Assembly: GCF_030052815.1 (NCBI RefSeq)
Contig: NC_079494.1
Location: 40,286,467-40,350,466, forward strand
DNA length: 64,000 nt
DNA from: Hevea brasiliensis
Taxonomy: Eukaryota; Streptophyta; Magnoliopsida; Malpighiales; Euphorbiaceae
Reading direction: 5' to 3'
The notes beneath the pieces are model-generated. The model saw nothing but the letters and a program-made list of their open reading frames with translations, had not been told where the DNA came from and did not search any database. Below, piece after piece: positions 12,026 through 24,362 of the stretch (positions are counted from its first letter, which is position 1; each line of letters starts with the position of its first letter). Position numbers and translations under genes: made by a program.

Positions 12026-13592
12026 TGTAATACCCTCACTGTATCCATTCCGTACATTCTACTGTTCCGGTGACCCATATCGGTCCGGATAGCTAGAACA
12101 TCTAGAAAAATATTTAAACTAAAGTGAGAAACCATAATTAACTCTAATATTAATAAAAAAAAATTTAGAAAAAATTTTTGAAATGAAATACAATCAAGTT
12201 AAATGAGCCGATGCCCTAGCGATGGGTAACCCAGTGGGAAGTTCTGGTTCTCACAACTAGGAGCCTTAGAATAGGGAGAAAATTCATAAAATAATTTTTG
12301 GGACTCCAGAGAAGAGTCATTGAGGGTTCTATGGCATTAAAATGCCAAGAAAAGGCTTAGAAAAATTTTTCAATCGGTACAGACGATTTTGGCTCAATAA
12401 GCCAAACGGAGGGCATTTTGGTCATTTTGTTTTCAGAGATGATTTTTGGCCGACTTGTCCAGTTAAGTAAATAATTATTATGACATAAAATGTGAATAAA
12501 TATTACTAGAAGTGTAATTAAAAATGAGAAATGAAAATAAGAAAATAAAGTAAAAAGAAAATGGAATTAAATTGGATTTATGACATAGGATGACATCATT
12601 AAAAAGCTTCCCACCAATTAGAAATTGACAAACCAATTAAAATGAGATAAATATAACTAAAATGAATTAAAAAAAAAAACACAAAATCTACTACATCTTC
12701 TTTATTTTCAGCCAGCTCCCTTCCTCTCTCTTCTCTCACCATTGTTAATCAACATTTCTCACTAAAATTCCTTGATAAACCACCATAAGATTTCAATCTT
12801 GCTTCATAAAACCTCTTCCTCACACCTTAAGCAACATCTAACCAGCAAAAAGAAAGGGAAAAAGAGAAGATTTGGAGCTTTTGAAAACTATTACAAGAGG
12901 TAAGTGCTCTTAACTTTAAGATTTAGTGTTTAAATTGTGTGGATTAGTTGAATTGAGTTGTAAATATGAAGAAGAATTGAAGAAATCATGGGTAATGGCT
13001 AAAAAAGAAATTTGGCCAGCTTGGAAGCAAGGGAAATTTCTATGTTTTATTTAGTTTAAACTTACCTCCTAATGCTATTTAACATGTATATGCATGAATT
13101 TTTAATGGGAGTAGCATGTGTGGCAAGATTAAGAGAATTGGAGAGTTAGGGTTTAGGGGTAATTAGAGTTTTGTTCAACTGATGGTGAACCAGTGTTATA
13201 AGAGTCAATTAGTGACCATTTGAATGTGTGTGAGGAGGAAATGAAGTGAGTTGTGGCTTGGTATTTGAGTTTGGGTGAGCTGCCTTGGCTGACCTGCAGG
13301 ACTGAGTGTGAGTCTAGCAGGTTTAGGCAGCTATAAATGAAGTTGTAGAGATTCAATTGGTGCAAAGCTAATTAGACATGAAACTATACACATAATGGCA
13401 CCACTTTAGTGAAGAAACCCTACCCAGAAAACCAAACTAAGTTAACCTAAAAATTACCCTAATTCGGGTGACTTGCATTCTGCCTGGGCAAAATGACCAA
13501 ATGAACAGTATTATTCATTTGGTCATAACTCAGTGTAGAAAGGTACAATTGACCTGAAATTTTACCAGCAGAAAGCTGAGACATAAACCTAC
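12026..13592 (+). mobile_element. Solo LTR, left part (host of the nested Tekay element B)
   Basis: Begins TGTAATACCCTCACTGTA at 12026, the plus-orientation equivalent of the LTR ends at 3251, 6728 and 10155. It runs to 13592, where element B is inserted. The right part is 24368-26328. Shared LTR landmarks include the AAATGAGCCGATGCCCTAGC segment near 12204 and the TGACCAAATGAA...TTCATTTGGTCA dyad at 13494-13525. The bases before it are TGTAT and those after its far end are TATAT, a probable 5-bp target duplication with one later change. Confidence 0.85.
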
Positions 13593-16500
13593 TGTAACAC
13601 GCCGAACCTCCGAGTTTTGAATAGTACCATTTTGATCCGTGACTAGTATTATTCAAAGACACCTTAAGGACCAAAAATAAATAGAAAATTAATTGAGATA
13701 GACACAATAAAAATTCAAGTGAGCCAAAAACATAAGGACTCACCGGGTATATTGTAAAAGAGGGATTATGACCTGATAAGGGGCATTTTGGTTAATTAAC
13801 TTTAAGAGTTGATTTTTGACCAAAATGTCAATTTAATTAAATGAAAATAAAATATTGAATTATGAAGAAATATTGAGGGAAAAATTAGAGTAAAAATGGA
13901 AAGAAAATAAAAGAGGCAAAAATCTAGAATTTAAATTCCATTTTTGACCTAATTAAAATTAATGACTTATAGGCTTTTGACAATTAAACTTAATTATTTA
14001 ATTAAAAAGGAATAAATAAGTATAAAAGAAGACAAGTCTCCTTCTTTCCCTTTTTTCATGCCACCACCCATCTTCCCTCTCGCTCTCTTTTTTTTTCTCT
14101 TCTTCTCCAATCTTCTTCCACCATTGTTTTCCCTTCCAAATCTTGATTCACTTCAATTCCCTTCATAAATTCCATAGCCCATTAAAAGAAAACATCAAAG
14201 AGATCTTTGATTGAGAGATTAAAAACAAAAAGAGTAAGATTTGGAAGAGATTGGAAGTGGAAAAAATCATCAAGTGAGGTAAGCTCTCTCCTTCATGCTT
14301 GATTAACCAAATATGATTTGAATCAAGTTTGGGTGTGATGAATTTACATGACAAAGCATGAAATTTCATAAGAAAATGAAAGAAAACATGTATGGAATCT
14401 AAACTAGGGTTTTGGACAAATTGGAGAAAAATTAGAGTTTGATATCTTTGAATGAAATTTATGATGAGATTAAGCTTAGTTGAAGTAGTATAGATGATTG
14501 GGGCAAAGAAATTGCATGAAATGTATATAAATTTAATTATGGGAGATTAGGGTTCATGGGAAAATTGGAGTTTTGGTGCTAGAGAGTGAAATTGTTGTGT
14601 GTAGTATTAAATTATGGTCATTTGAGGTTTATTTAGTTTGAATTGTCATTGGGTTGATGAATGGAGGTAATGAAATGGTAGGATTAGGGAAAATTGCAAA
14701 CTTTGGTGTTTGAAAATTGTGGGTTTTGTGCTTCGAAGTACCATTGATGAGTCAATGCTAAATTATAGTCATTTTGAGTGAATTAAATGTGAATTGAGTT
14801 TGGTTAGTGGGAATAATTGAAGAAATGAAAAATTTGAACCTAGGGCAGAATTTGAGCTAAATAACTCCAATTCGTGTGAAACCAATTGGAAATGAAACGT
14901 AAGATATAGGACTAGAATTTTTGTGAAGATACCCTGCCCCGAAAATGACCTTAAGCTATCCGAAATGACCCTTGAACTTAGAGACAAAATTCTGGAACCT
15001 GCAGAATTTGACCATATGAATAGTAAATTTTGCATGGCCATAACTCTCTCTAGGAAACTCCGATTTAGGCGATTCTTAAACCGATGGAAACCTAAGACAT
15101 ATTAAAACATTTCATATGGAGAACTTGAGGCCAAATTATGGACTTAACCCAATTAAATTGCTGAGCAAAGTTGAATCACTGAATCTGCAAAACTGCAGAT
15201 TTACCATATGAATAGTAAAATTTGCATGGCCATAACTCTCTCTAGAAAACTCTGATTTAGGAGATTCTTGAACCAATGGAAACCTAAGACATAGTAGAAC
15301 ATTTTGTATGAAGAACATTAGACCAAATTATGGACTTAACTTAATCAAATTGTTGAACGAAGTTGGATTGATAAATCTGCTAGAACTGAATCTGCAGGAT
15401 GAATAGTGACATAAATAGTAATTGTATTTTGGTCATAACTTGAGCTACGCAGCTCCAAATTAGGCGATTCAAAAAGAAAAATAAAGTTAAGACCTAAATG
15501 AACAATTTTCATGAAGAACACCTCACCAAATTATGATCGAAACTAGGTAAAAATTTGGTTCAAAGATTAGGGCACCAAGCTGTCCCAAAACCAAAATATT
15601 CTAAAATTTTCAAAGCTAACTTGAAATGCATTAGACATGCATGTAATGAGTTCTTGGCAGCAATTGAGATTGGTATTGGGCTATTCTATTTGTGTATTTT
15701 CAGTAGAAAAAGAAGTTGGAACGGACAAGGAGAAGTAGGTAACAAGGAAGGAGAATTATTGAAGGTTTGTGCACAACTAACCTTTTCTTCATTTTTAAAC
15801 TTGTAAATTGCTTGGAATGTGTTAAATTGAATAAGTTTGCTTTGAACAAGTTTACTTTGACTGAAATATGATTTTTCTCTTGCATTTAAGAAATTTGGGT
15901 GTTGCCACCTTTATATGGATATTATGATGAATTTAAATGTGTTTATTGGTTTATAAATGTGATTGTTGAGTGGGAAATTTTTGGAAACTGTTTTGAAACC
16001 ATAGTTAGCATGACAGTCCCTTTCGGAACTCCCCAGTAGTAACGGCTACTTGGGGTTGATAATTGATATTGATTACGTCTCCCATTAATAACGGTTAGTG
16101 GGGTAAGACTACATGAGTACTCATTAGCTAGCTAGCCCTTCCCTCATTAATAATGGTTAGTGAAGTTGAGATTGCTTTGTCGTGCTGTACAACATGGCAC
16201 TAATCGTGAAATTTTGTGTCATGGCCTAAACTGTGTGTTGATGTTGGCAACACTAATACTTTGTGAATTGTGATTTATGAAGTGTGATTTCTCATTTGAA
16301 ATGTTATTCCAATAAATGGCCTTTATGGACTTAGAACTATTGTGAAGTTTTCATGCTTAAGAAAAATGTGATTTATTATGCTTTGACAAATTGTGTTTTA
16401 CCTTAAGTTTTAAAGTTATTAGTTGTGCACCACTGAGTGATATGCTCAGCGATAGCTTCTTTATGCTGTCGCAGGTAAGGGAAAGGAGAAGGCTGCCAAA

Positions 16501-16921
16501 TGAGAGACTTGAAAGTAGTATTTCGGTATTATTTGTGGGTATTTACGTTAGGTATGCCCTTGTGATTTCTTTGGATGTATTTTGTACCTATATGTATGGA
16601 TGAATAGATATTGAGCAGTTTGTATTAAAAAACACTGCATTACTAAAGTATTTTGAGTTTGTAACTATTTGTATTATATTTTAAAGCTTATGGAAATGTA
16701 ACTTTTGCAATATTTAGTCTATCATTATTTCTAATGAATGTTTACATTGAATTTTAACTATTCCTATGCAGTTTTCCGTAAAAGAATTGATAAAATCAAA
16801 AGATATAATTTGTTTAAAATCCCTTGTAGCATAACTAATGGGTTATCGATAGGTATAGTTCGGTAATTCATTAGGTATGCTACTGGAACATGCCATGCCT
16901 TACAAGGGATAAGGTGTGACA
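13593..16921 (+). repeat. 5' LTR of element B (3329 bp)
   Basis: TGTAACACGCCGAACCTCCG at the start and GGGATAAGGTGTGACA at the end. It contains a tandem array of about 190-bp modules at 15031-15415. It also has the conserved stem CTGAG-TGATATG-CTCAG at 16433-16449, followed by a splice-donor-like CGCAGGTAAG at 16471-16480. Confidence 0.92.
15031..15415 (+). repeat. About 190-bp tandem modules inside the LTR of B
   Basis: TGCATGGCCATAACTCTCTC recurs at 15031 and 15223 (192 bases apart). Each copy continues with similar A/G-rich text about a GATTC motif, GATGGAAACCTAAGACAT and CCAAATTATGGACTTAA. A more diverged third copy starts near 15420 (GGTCATAACTTGAGCTACGC). The same array is present in the 3' LTR near 22470-22880. 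Confidence 0.75.
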
Positions 16922-16929
16922 TGTTTTAG

Positions 16930-16941
16930 TGGTATCAGAGC
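16930..16941 (+). other. Primer binding site of element B
   Basis: TGGTATCAGAGC, eight bases after the 5' LTR end; complement of the initiator tRNA-Met 3' end. Confidence 0.9.
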
Positions 16942-17111
16942 TTTGGTTTTCATACAAGTTTTGAAATTGCATGTTTGAAAATTTTTTATAAGTACAACTG
17001 CTCAACTGTCATTAATTGATACATATAGTGCATTACATCATAAATATGGACTAATGGAGGGAAATCTCCTTGTGTTGGTTGTCCAGGGAGTAGAATTCTT
17101 TGTAATTTAGT

Positions 17112-18270
17112 ATGGAAGAGGGGGATCACACAGTAGACCAATCAGTAACAGCTGAGGTACAGGGGGAAGCCACAGCTCCTCAGAATGCCAGTGGATCGGC
17201 TGCACCTATCCCACCCATGCAGTTTCCTGCTCAGTTCGCTCGGCAGATGGCTGCACTATTTCAGCAAATGGCTGACAATATACTAGTCCAAGCTCCTATG
17301 CAAGCACCTCCAGTGCAACCACCATTCCCAGCCAGAAAATATGACAAGTTAATGAAGTATTGGGCAATAGAGTTCAAGGGTACAATGGACCCTTTGGAAG
17401 CTGAGTAATGGTTAGAATGGATGGAGAGGGTCTTCAAGAAATTACACTGCACAGATGAGTTGAAGTTTGAATATTCAATTTCCCTGCTGCATGGAGATGC
17501 ATATGAGTGGTGGAAGACCATTCCCCATAGTTTGGCTGAGCTGCCAGTGCTGACATGGGATGACTTTCTAAGGGAGTTTAGACAGAAGTATGTTCCTGAT
17601 ACCTATGTGGATATGAAGCTACAGGAGTTTCTCAGTTTGAAGCAAGGGAACAAGACTGTAGCCGAGTATGAGAGAGACTTTTCCCGCCTCAGCCACTATG
17701 TTGGGAGCCTACTCACTACCAGTAGAGACAGATGCAAACGGTTTGAGGCCGGTTTGAGGCCTAGTTTGAGATTGCAAGTGGTTGGGTTTTGATATGACAA
17801 CTTCTCTGGGTTGACATCACTGGCCCTTGAATTGGAAAGGATAGAACTGGAAGGGGCATCTGAGAAGGTAACCACTTAAAAAGAGAAGAGCAGTAAGCTT
17901 ACAGGTCAGAGTCCAAGTAACAATTCGGGTAAGAGGAAAGCCTTTGGGGGACCAAGTAACAGAGGATCTAGTAGGGGAAGATTCTCAGGGCAGAGGCCAC
18001 CTAAATCTGAACAGTAGACATCTAGGGGTTCCTTTCCTGCTCGTACCTGTGAAACCTGTGGTAGGAATCATGGAGGAGTATGTTATAAGGCCATAGGAGC
18101 CTGTTACAACTGTGGTGGAAGTGGGCATTTTCCTAGAGATTGCACTAGTGCTCGCAGGTCTGGGCCGCCTACCACCACTGAGGGATCTGTTCAAGGTTCT
18201 GTTTCCATAGGACAACAGACAACTAGTAGAGGCTGAGGTAGGGGTAGAGGTAACACTTCTGGTAGCTAGG
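17112..18270 (+). pseudogene. gag: Degenerate gag of element B
   Basis: Gag forms the particle shell and binds element RNA. The frame starts at ATG 17112 (MEEGDHTVDQSVTAEVQGEA). It continues through a retrotransposon-gag core (WMERVFKKLHCTDELKFEY, YEWWKTI, DDFLREFRQKYVP, about 17421-17790). It ends in a basic S/G/R-rich tail with one CCHC zinc knuckle, C-X2-C-X4-H-X4-C, at 18102-18143. An in-frame TAG at 17407 interrupts the core, a TGA ends the frame after VVGF at 17790, and further stops (for example near 18016 and 18235) follow. It matches the gag of element D in order and residues. No functional product is possible from this copy. Confidence 0.85.
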
Positions 18271-18299
18271 CCACAGCGAGCCAACCAGAGCAGAGTGGT

Positions 18300-20947
18300 G
18301 CATCAGCCAGGGTGTACACCATGCGCCAGAGGGATGAAGCTGAGACATCAGATGTTGTGGCTGGGTTGTGGTTGGTACTTTCTCCATCTTTGGTAGAGAT
18401 GTATATGTGCTATTTGACCCTGGTTCTACACATTCTTATGCTAGTGCCAGTATTGCATGTTCTATTGCCATTCCTTGCTTGAAAATGGATTATGATATGC
18501 TAGTGACTAGTCCTTTAGGACAAGAGGTTAAGGTGAACAAATTGTATAAAGATTGTCCTTTGGTGATCTAAGGACATACATTCTTGTCAGACTTAATTGA
18601 CATGCCCTTCTGAGATTATGATATCATCTTGGGCATGGATTGGTTAGCCAGGCATCACGCCATGATCGACTGTAGACTGAAGACAGTCACTTTTGGTCTT
18701 CCCGAGTATGCAGACGTAGTGATACACGGGGAGAGGCAGTTATTACCATCCAATATCATTTCAGCTGCACTTGCTAGAAAGATGATTAGAAAGGGGTGTG
18801 AAGCTTATCTAGCTTATGTGATAGACACCCAGGTGGAGAGTCCAGATCTTAAAGATATTCCTATGGTATGGGGTTTTCCGGATGTCTTTCCGGAAGAATT
18901 GCCTAGATTGCCTCCGGAAAGAGAGGTGCAGTTTGAAATTGAGATTATGCTTGGTGTGGAGCCAATCTCCATCACTCCTTATCGGATGGCACCTACTGAG
19001 TTGATAGAGTTGAAGATGCAATTGCAGGAATTGTTAGATAAGGGTTTCATCCGCCCTAACGTGTCACCTTAGGAAGCACCAGTATTATTTGTGAAGAAAA
19101 AGGATGGTACTCTCTGCCTATGCATAGACTACAGACAGTTGAATAAGGTGACCATAAAGAATAGATATCCTCTGCCATGGATCGATGATTTGTTTGATCA
19201 GTTAAAAGATGCAATTGTATTCTCCAAAATTGACTTGAGATCAGGCTACTACCAGTTGAGGGTGCAGGAGCAAAGTATTCCTAAAACTGCCTTTAGGACT
19301 CAATATGGCCACTATGAGTTCTTGGTAATGCCATTCGGGTTGACTAATGCTCCAGCTGCTTTTATGGGCCTAATGAACACTATCTTCAGGCCATATTTGG
19401 ACCAGTTTATTATGATGTTCATTGATGATATTTTGGTGTACTCAAAGAATGTAGAGGAACACGATAAGCACTTGAGGATAGTATTGCAGACTTTGAGGGA
19501 GAAGCAGTTGTATGCCAAACTATCGAAATGTGAGTTTTGGCTAAAGGAGATTTCATTTTTGGGACATATTGTATCTGCAGAAGGTATCCAGGTGGATCCA
19601 AGCAAAGTTTAAGCCATTCTTAATTGGAAGCCATCCAAAAATGTCATGAAAGTTCAGAGTTTCCTTAGTTTGGCCGGGGCATTATTGAAGGTTTGTGAAG
19701 GGATTCTCCATGCTAGCATCTCCACTGACCAAGCTACTTAGGAAGGATGTAAAATTTCAGTGGACTGATCGATGCCAGGAAATTTTTGATGAGTTAAAGA
19801 GGCATTTAACTGAAGCTCCAGTCTTAACCTTGCCCACTTTGGGTAAGGAGTATACCATATACAGTGATGCTTCTCATAACGGATTAGGCTGTGTGTTGAT
19901 GCAAGATAGAAACGTCATTGCCTATACTTCACGCCAGCTTAAATCGCATGAGAGGAATTATCCTACACATGACGTGGAGCTAGCAGCCATTGTCTTTGCC
20001 TTGAAGATCTAGAGATATTACTTGTATGGAGAGAGATGTTATATATACACAGATCATAAAAGTTTAAAATACTTGGGCACACAGAAGGAGTTAAATTTGA
20101 GGCAGAGGAGATGGTTAGAGCTAATAAAAGATTATGATTGCTTGATAGACTATCAGCCTGAAAAGGCAAATGTTGTAATTGATGCTTTAAGTCGCGAGAC
20201 TATGGCTGGTTTGAGGGTTTCTCCTTTGTCCATGGTGCATGAATTAAGGGCATTGCATGCTAATTTGGAGATTAATGAAAATGGGCAGATGGTAGCTACT
20301 TGGCAAGTGAAGCCATTGTTGGCAGAAAAAATTAAAGCAGTTGCATAGAAGGATGATAAGTATGTGAAGTTGATGGAAGAGGCTCGAGATGGCAAGAAAC
20401 CAGAATTATCAGTAAATTATGAGGGCTTGTTGTTATATAAGGGCAGAATGTGCATTCTTGAGAATGTTGAACTAAGGTAGACCATTTTAAAGGAAGCACA
20501 TGATTCACCTTTTGCAATGCACGCCGGTGGAACCAAAATGTACAAAAGTGTGAAAGAGCACTATTGGTGGAGAGAAATGAAGAAAGACATTGCAGAATAT
20601 GTTGCCAAATGCCTAACTTGTCAGCGAGCAAAGGCAAAACACCAAGTGCCTGTAGGGTTGCTACAGCCATTGCCAATTCCCGAGTGGAAATGGGAAAGAA
20701 TCACTATGGATTTCTTGACAAAACTTCCACGTACACAAAAGAATCATGATGCAGTTTGGGTTATTGTTGATAGATTGACCAAGTCTGCACACTTTTTGCC
20801 AGTGAGGATGGATTACAGCCTGGAAAGATTGGCCAAACTGTACATTGATGATGTTGTAAGGTTACATGGAGTGCCAGTGTCCAGGAGGCTACATGGGAGC
20901 GTGAGGCGGACATGAGGAGACAGCACCCACAGTTATTCAGAGATTGA
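18300..20947 (+). pseudogene. pol: Degenerate pol of element B with truncated integrase
   Basis: Order seen: aspartic protease ([11 protein letters not shown] near 18415); reverse transcriptase (19091-19612, catalytic FIDDILVYS at 19418-19444); RNase H ([15 protein letters not shown] near 19860, TDHKSLKYL near 20051); integrase zinc finger and the start of the catalytic core (20517-20880, TMDF and VDRLTKSAHFLPV). Stops or shifts occur near 18570, 18613, 19070, 19610, 19680, 20010, 20346 and 20478. After LHGVPVS at about 20878 the sequence jumps to the last residues of the chromodomain (ATWEREADMRRQHPQLF, stop TGA 20945-20947). Compared with element D, about 0.8 kb is missing, including the second Asp and the Glu of the integrase triad. 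The product, if read, could not integrate DNA. Confidence 0.9.
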
Positions 20948-20981
20948 GACCAGGTAAATTTCGATGACAAAATTTATTTTT

Positions 20982-20995
20982 AAGGAGGGGAGAAT
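20982..20995 (+). other. Polypurine tract of element B
   Basis: AAGGAGGGGAGAAT abuts the 3' LTR start TGTAACACCCC at 20996. It is preceded by GGTAAATTTCGATGACAAAA, typical of the pol-LTR junction in this lineage. Confidence 0.85.
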
Positions 20996-23900
20996 TGTAA
21001 CACCCCGAACCTCCGAGTTATGAATAGTAACATTTTTTGTCTGTGACTAGTACTATTCAAAGACACCTTAAGGACAAAAAATAAATAGAAAATTAATTGA
21101 GATAGACACAATAAAAAATCAAGTGACCAAAAAATATAGGGACTCAACGAGTATATTGTAAAAGAGGGATTATGACCCGATAAGGGGCATTTTGGTCAAT
21201 TCACTTTAAGAGTTGATTTTTGACCAAAATGTCAATTTAATTAAATGAAAATAAAATATTGAATTATGAAAAAATATTGAGGGAAAAATTAGAGTAAAAG
21301 TGGAAAGAAAATAAAAGAGGTAAAAATCTAGAATTTAAATTCCATTTTTTACCTAATTAAAATTAATGACTTATAGGCTTTTGACAATTAAACTTAATTA
21401 TTTAATTAAAAAGAAATAAATAAGTATAAAAGAAGACGAGTTTCCTTCTTTCCCTTCTTCCATGCCATCACCCATCTTCCCTCTCCCTCTCTTTTCTTTT
21501 CTCTTCTTCTCCAATCTTTTTCCACCATTGTTTTCCCTTCCAAATCTTGATTCACTTCAATTCCCTTCATAAATTCCATAGCCCACTAAAAGAAAACATC
21601 AAAGAGATCTTTGATTGAGAGATTAAAAACAAGAAGAGCAAGATTTGGAAGAGATTGGAAGTGGAAAAAATCATCAAGTGAGGTAAGCTCTCTCTTTCAT
21701 GCTTGATTGACCAAATATGCTTTGAATCAAGTTTGGGTGTGATGAATTTACATGAGAAAGCATGATATTTCATAAGAAAATGAAAGAAAACATTTATGAA
21801 ATCTAAACTAGGGTTTTGGCCAAATTAGAGAAAAGTTAGGGTTTGATGTCTTTGAATGAAATTTATGATTAGATTAAACTTAGTTGAAGTAGTATACATG
21901 ATTAGGGCAAAGAAATTGCATGAAATATATATAAATTTAATTATGGGAGATTAAGGTTCATGGGAAAATGGGTGTTTTGGTGCTAGAGAGTGAAATTGGT
22001 GTGTGTAGTATTAAATTATGGTCATTTGCGGTTTATTTAGTTTGAATTGACATTGGGTTGATGAATGGAGGTAATGAAATGGTAGGATTAGGGAAAATTG
22101 AAAACTTTGGTATTTGAAAATTGTGGGGTTTGTGCTAGGAAGTACCATTGATGTGTCAATGCTAAATTATAGTCATTTTGGGTGAATTAAATGTGAATTG
22201 AGGTTGGTTAGTGGGAATAATTAAAGAAATGAAAAATTTGAACCTAGGGCAGAATTTGCACACTGAGTTTAGTGTGTTTGACAGCCCATAAATTGAGCTA
22301 CACAACTCCAATTGGTGTGAAACCAATTGGAAATGAAACTTAAGACATAGGGCTAGAATTTTTGTGAAGATACCCTACCCCGAAAATGACCTTAAGCTAT
22401 CCGAAATGAGCTTTGAACTTAGAGACAAAATTCTGGAACCTGCAGAATTTGACCATATGAACAGTAAAATTTGCATGGCCATAACTCTCCCTAAAAAACT
22501 CCAATTTAGGCGATTCTTGAACCGATGGAAACTTAAGACGTAGTAGAACATTTCATATGGAGAACTTGAGGCCAAATTATGGACTTAACCCAATCAAATT
22601 GCTGAGCAAATTTGAATCACTGAATCTGTAGAATTGCAGATTTATCATATAAATAGTAAACTTTGCATGGCCATAACTCTCTCTAGAAAACTCTGATTTA
22701 GGAGATTCTTGAACCGATGGAAACCTAAGACATATTAGAACATTTCGTATGAAGAACATTAGACCAAATTATGGACTTAACTTGATCAAATTGTTGAACA
22801 AAGTTGGATCGATAAATCTGCCAGAACTGAATCTGCAGGATGAACAGTGACATAAATAGTAACTGTATTTTGGTCATAACTTGAGCTACATAGCTCCGAA
22901 TTAGGCAATTCAAAAAGAAAAATAAAGTTAAGACCTAAATGAACAATTTTCATGAAGAACACCTCACCAAATTATGATCAAAACTAGGTAAAAATTGGGT
23001 TCAAAAATTGGGGCACTAAGCTGTCCCAAAATCAAAATATTCTAAAATTTTCAAAGCTAACTTGGGATACATTAGACATGCATGTAATGAGTTCTTAGCA
23101 GCAATTGAGATTGGTATTGAGGTATTTTATTTGTGTATTTTTAGTAGAAAAAGAATTTAGAACGGACAAGCAAAAGTAGGTAACAAGGAAGGAGAATTAT
23201 TGAAGGTTTGTGCACAACTAACCTTTTCTTTATTTTTAAACTTGTAAATTGCTTGGAATGTGTTAAATTGAATGAGATTTCTTTGAACAAGTTTACTTTG
23301 ACTGAAATATGATTTTTCTCTTACATTTAAGAAATTTGGGTGTTACCACCTTTATATGGATATTATGATGAATTTAAATGTGTTTATTGGTTTATAAATG
23401 TGATTGTTAAGTGGAAAATTTTTGGAAACTGTTTTGAAACCACAGTTAGCATGACAACCCCTTTCAAAACTTTCCAGTAGTAACGGCTACTTGGGTTTGA
23501 TAATTGATATTGATTATGTCTTCCATTAATAACGGTTAGTGGGGTAAGACTACATGAGTATTCATTAGCTAGCTAGCCCTTCCCTCATTAATAACGGTTA
23601 GTGAGGTTGAGATTGCTTTGTCATGGTGTACAACACGGCACTGATCGTGAAATTTTGTGTCATGGCCTAAACTGTGTATTGATGTTGGCAACACTAATGC
23701 TTTGTGAATTGTGATTTATGAAGTGTGATTTCTCATTTGAAATGTTATTCCAATAAATGGCCTTTATGGACTTAGAACTATTGTGAAGTTTTCATACTTA
23801 AGAAAAATGTAATTTATTATGCTTTGAAAAATTGTGTTTTACCTTAAGTTTTAAAGTTATTAGTTGTGCACCACTGAGTGATATACTCAGCGATAGCTTC

Positions 23901-24362
23901 TTTATGCTGTCGCAGGTAAGAGAAAGGAGAAGGCTGCTGAGTGAGAGACTTGAAAGCAGCATTTTGGTATTGTTTGTGGGTATTTACGTTAGGTATACCC
24001 TTGTGATTCCTTTGGATGTATTTTGTACCTATATGTATGGATGTACGGATATTGAGTAGTTTGTATTAAAAAGTATTGCATTACTAAAGTATTTTGAGTT
24101 TGCAACTATTTGTATTGTATTTTGAAGCTTATGGAAATGTAACTTTTGCAATATTTAGTCTATCATTATTTCCAATGAATGTTTACATTGAATTTTAACT
24201 ATTCCCATGCAGTTTTCCACAAAAGAATTGATAAGATCAAAATATATAATTTGTTTAAAATCCCTTGTAGCATAACTAATGGGTTATCGGTAGGTGTAGT
24301 TCGGTAATTCATTAGGTATGCTATGGGAATATGCCATGCCTTACAAGGGATAAGGTGTAACA
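20996..24362 (+). repeat. 3' LTR of element B (3367 bp)
   Basis: Colinear with the 5' LTR; starts TGTAACACCCCGAACC and ends ATAAGGTGTAACA. The conserved stem is at 23874-23890 with one changed loop base. About 38 bp longer than the 5' LTR through small indels, including extra sequence near 22260-22310. Confidence 0.92.

Larger units (their letters stand above)
13593..24362 (+). mobile_element. Complete Ty3/gypsy (Tekay/Del-type chromovirus) element B
   Basis: A full-length element of 10,770 bp with LTRs at 13593-16921 and 20996-24362, PBS at 16930, gag-pol in between, and a purine tract before the 3' LTR. The perfect 5-bp target duplication CCTAC sits at 13588-13592 and 24363-24367. The host LTR reads on across it (..ATAAACCTAC / AACTTTTATGAAG..). 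The LTRs differ at 6 of their last 101 bases by eye, so the insertion is not recent. Gag and pol contain stops and shifts, and integrase is mostly deleted, so the copy is dead. The lineage call rests on LTR length, iMet PBS, pol order and the chromodomain end at 20887-20947. Confidence 0.93.

Noticed and set aside
16930..16941. Sequence complementary to tRNA-Met, possible tRNA gene
   Set aside because: Only the 12-base primer site is present; there are no A or B boxes or cloverleaf. No tRNA or rRNA gene was found in the window.
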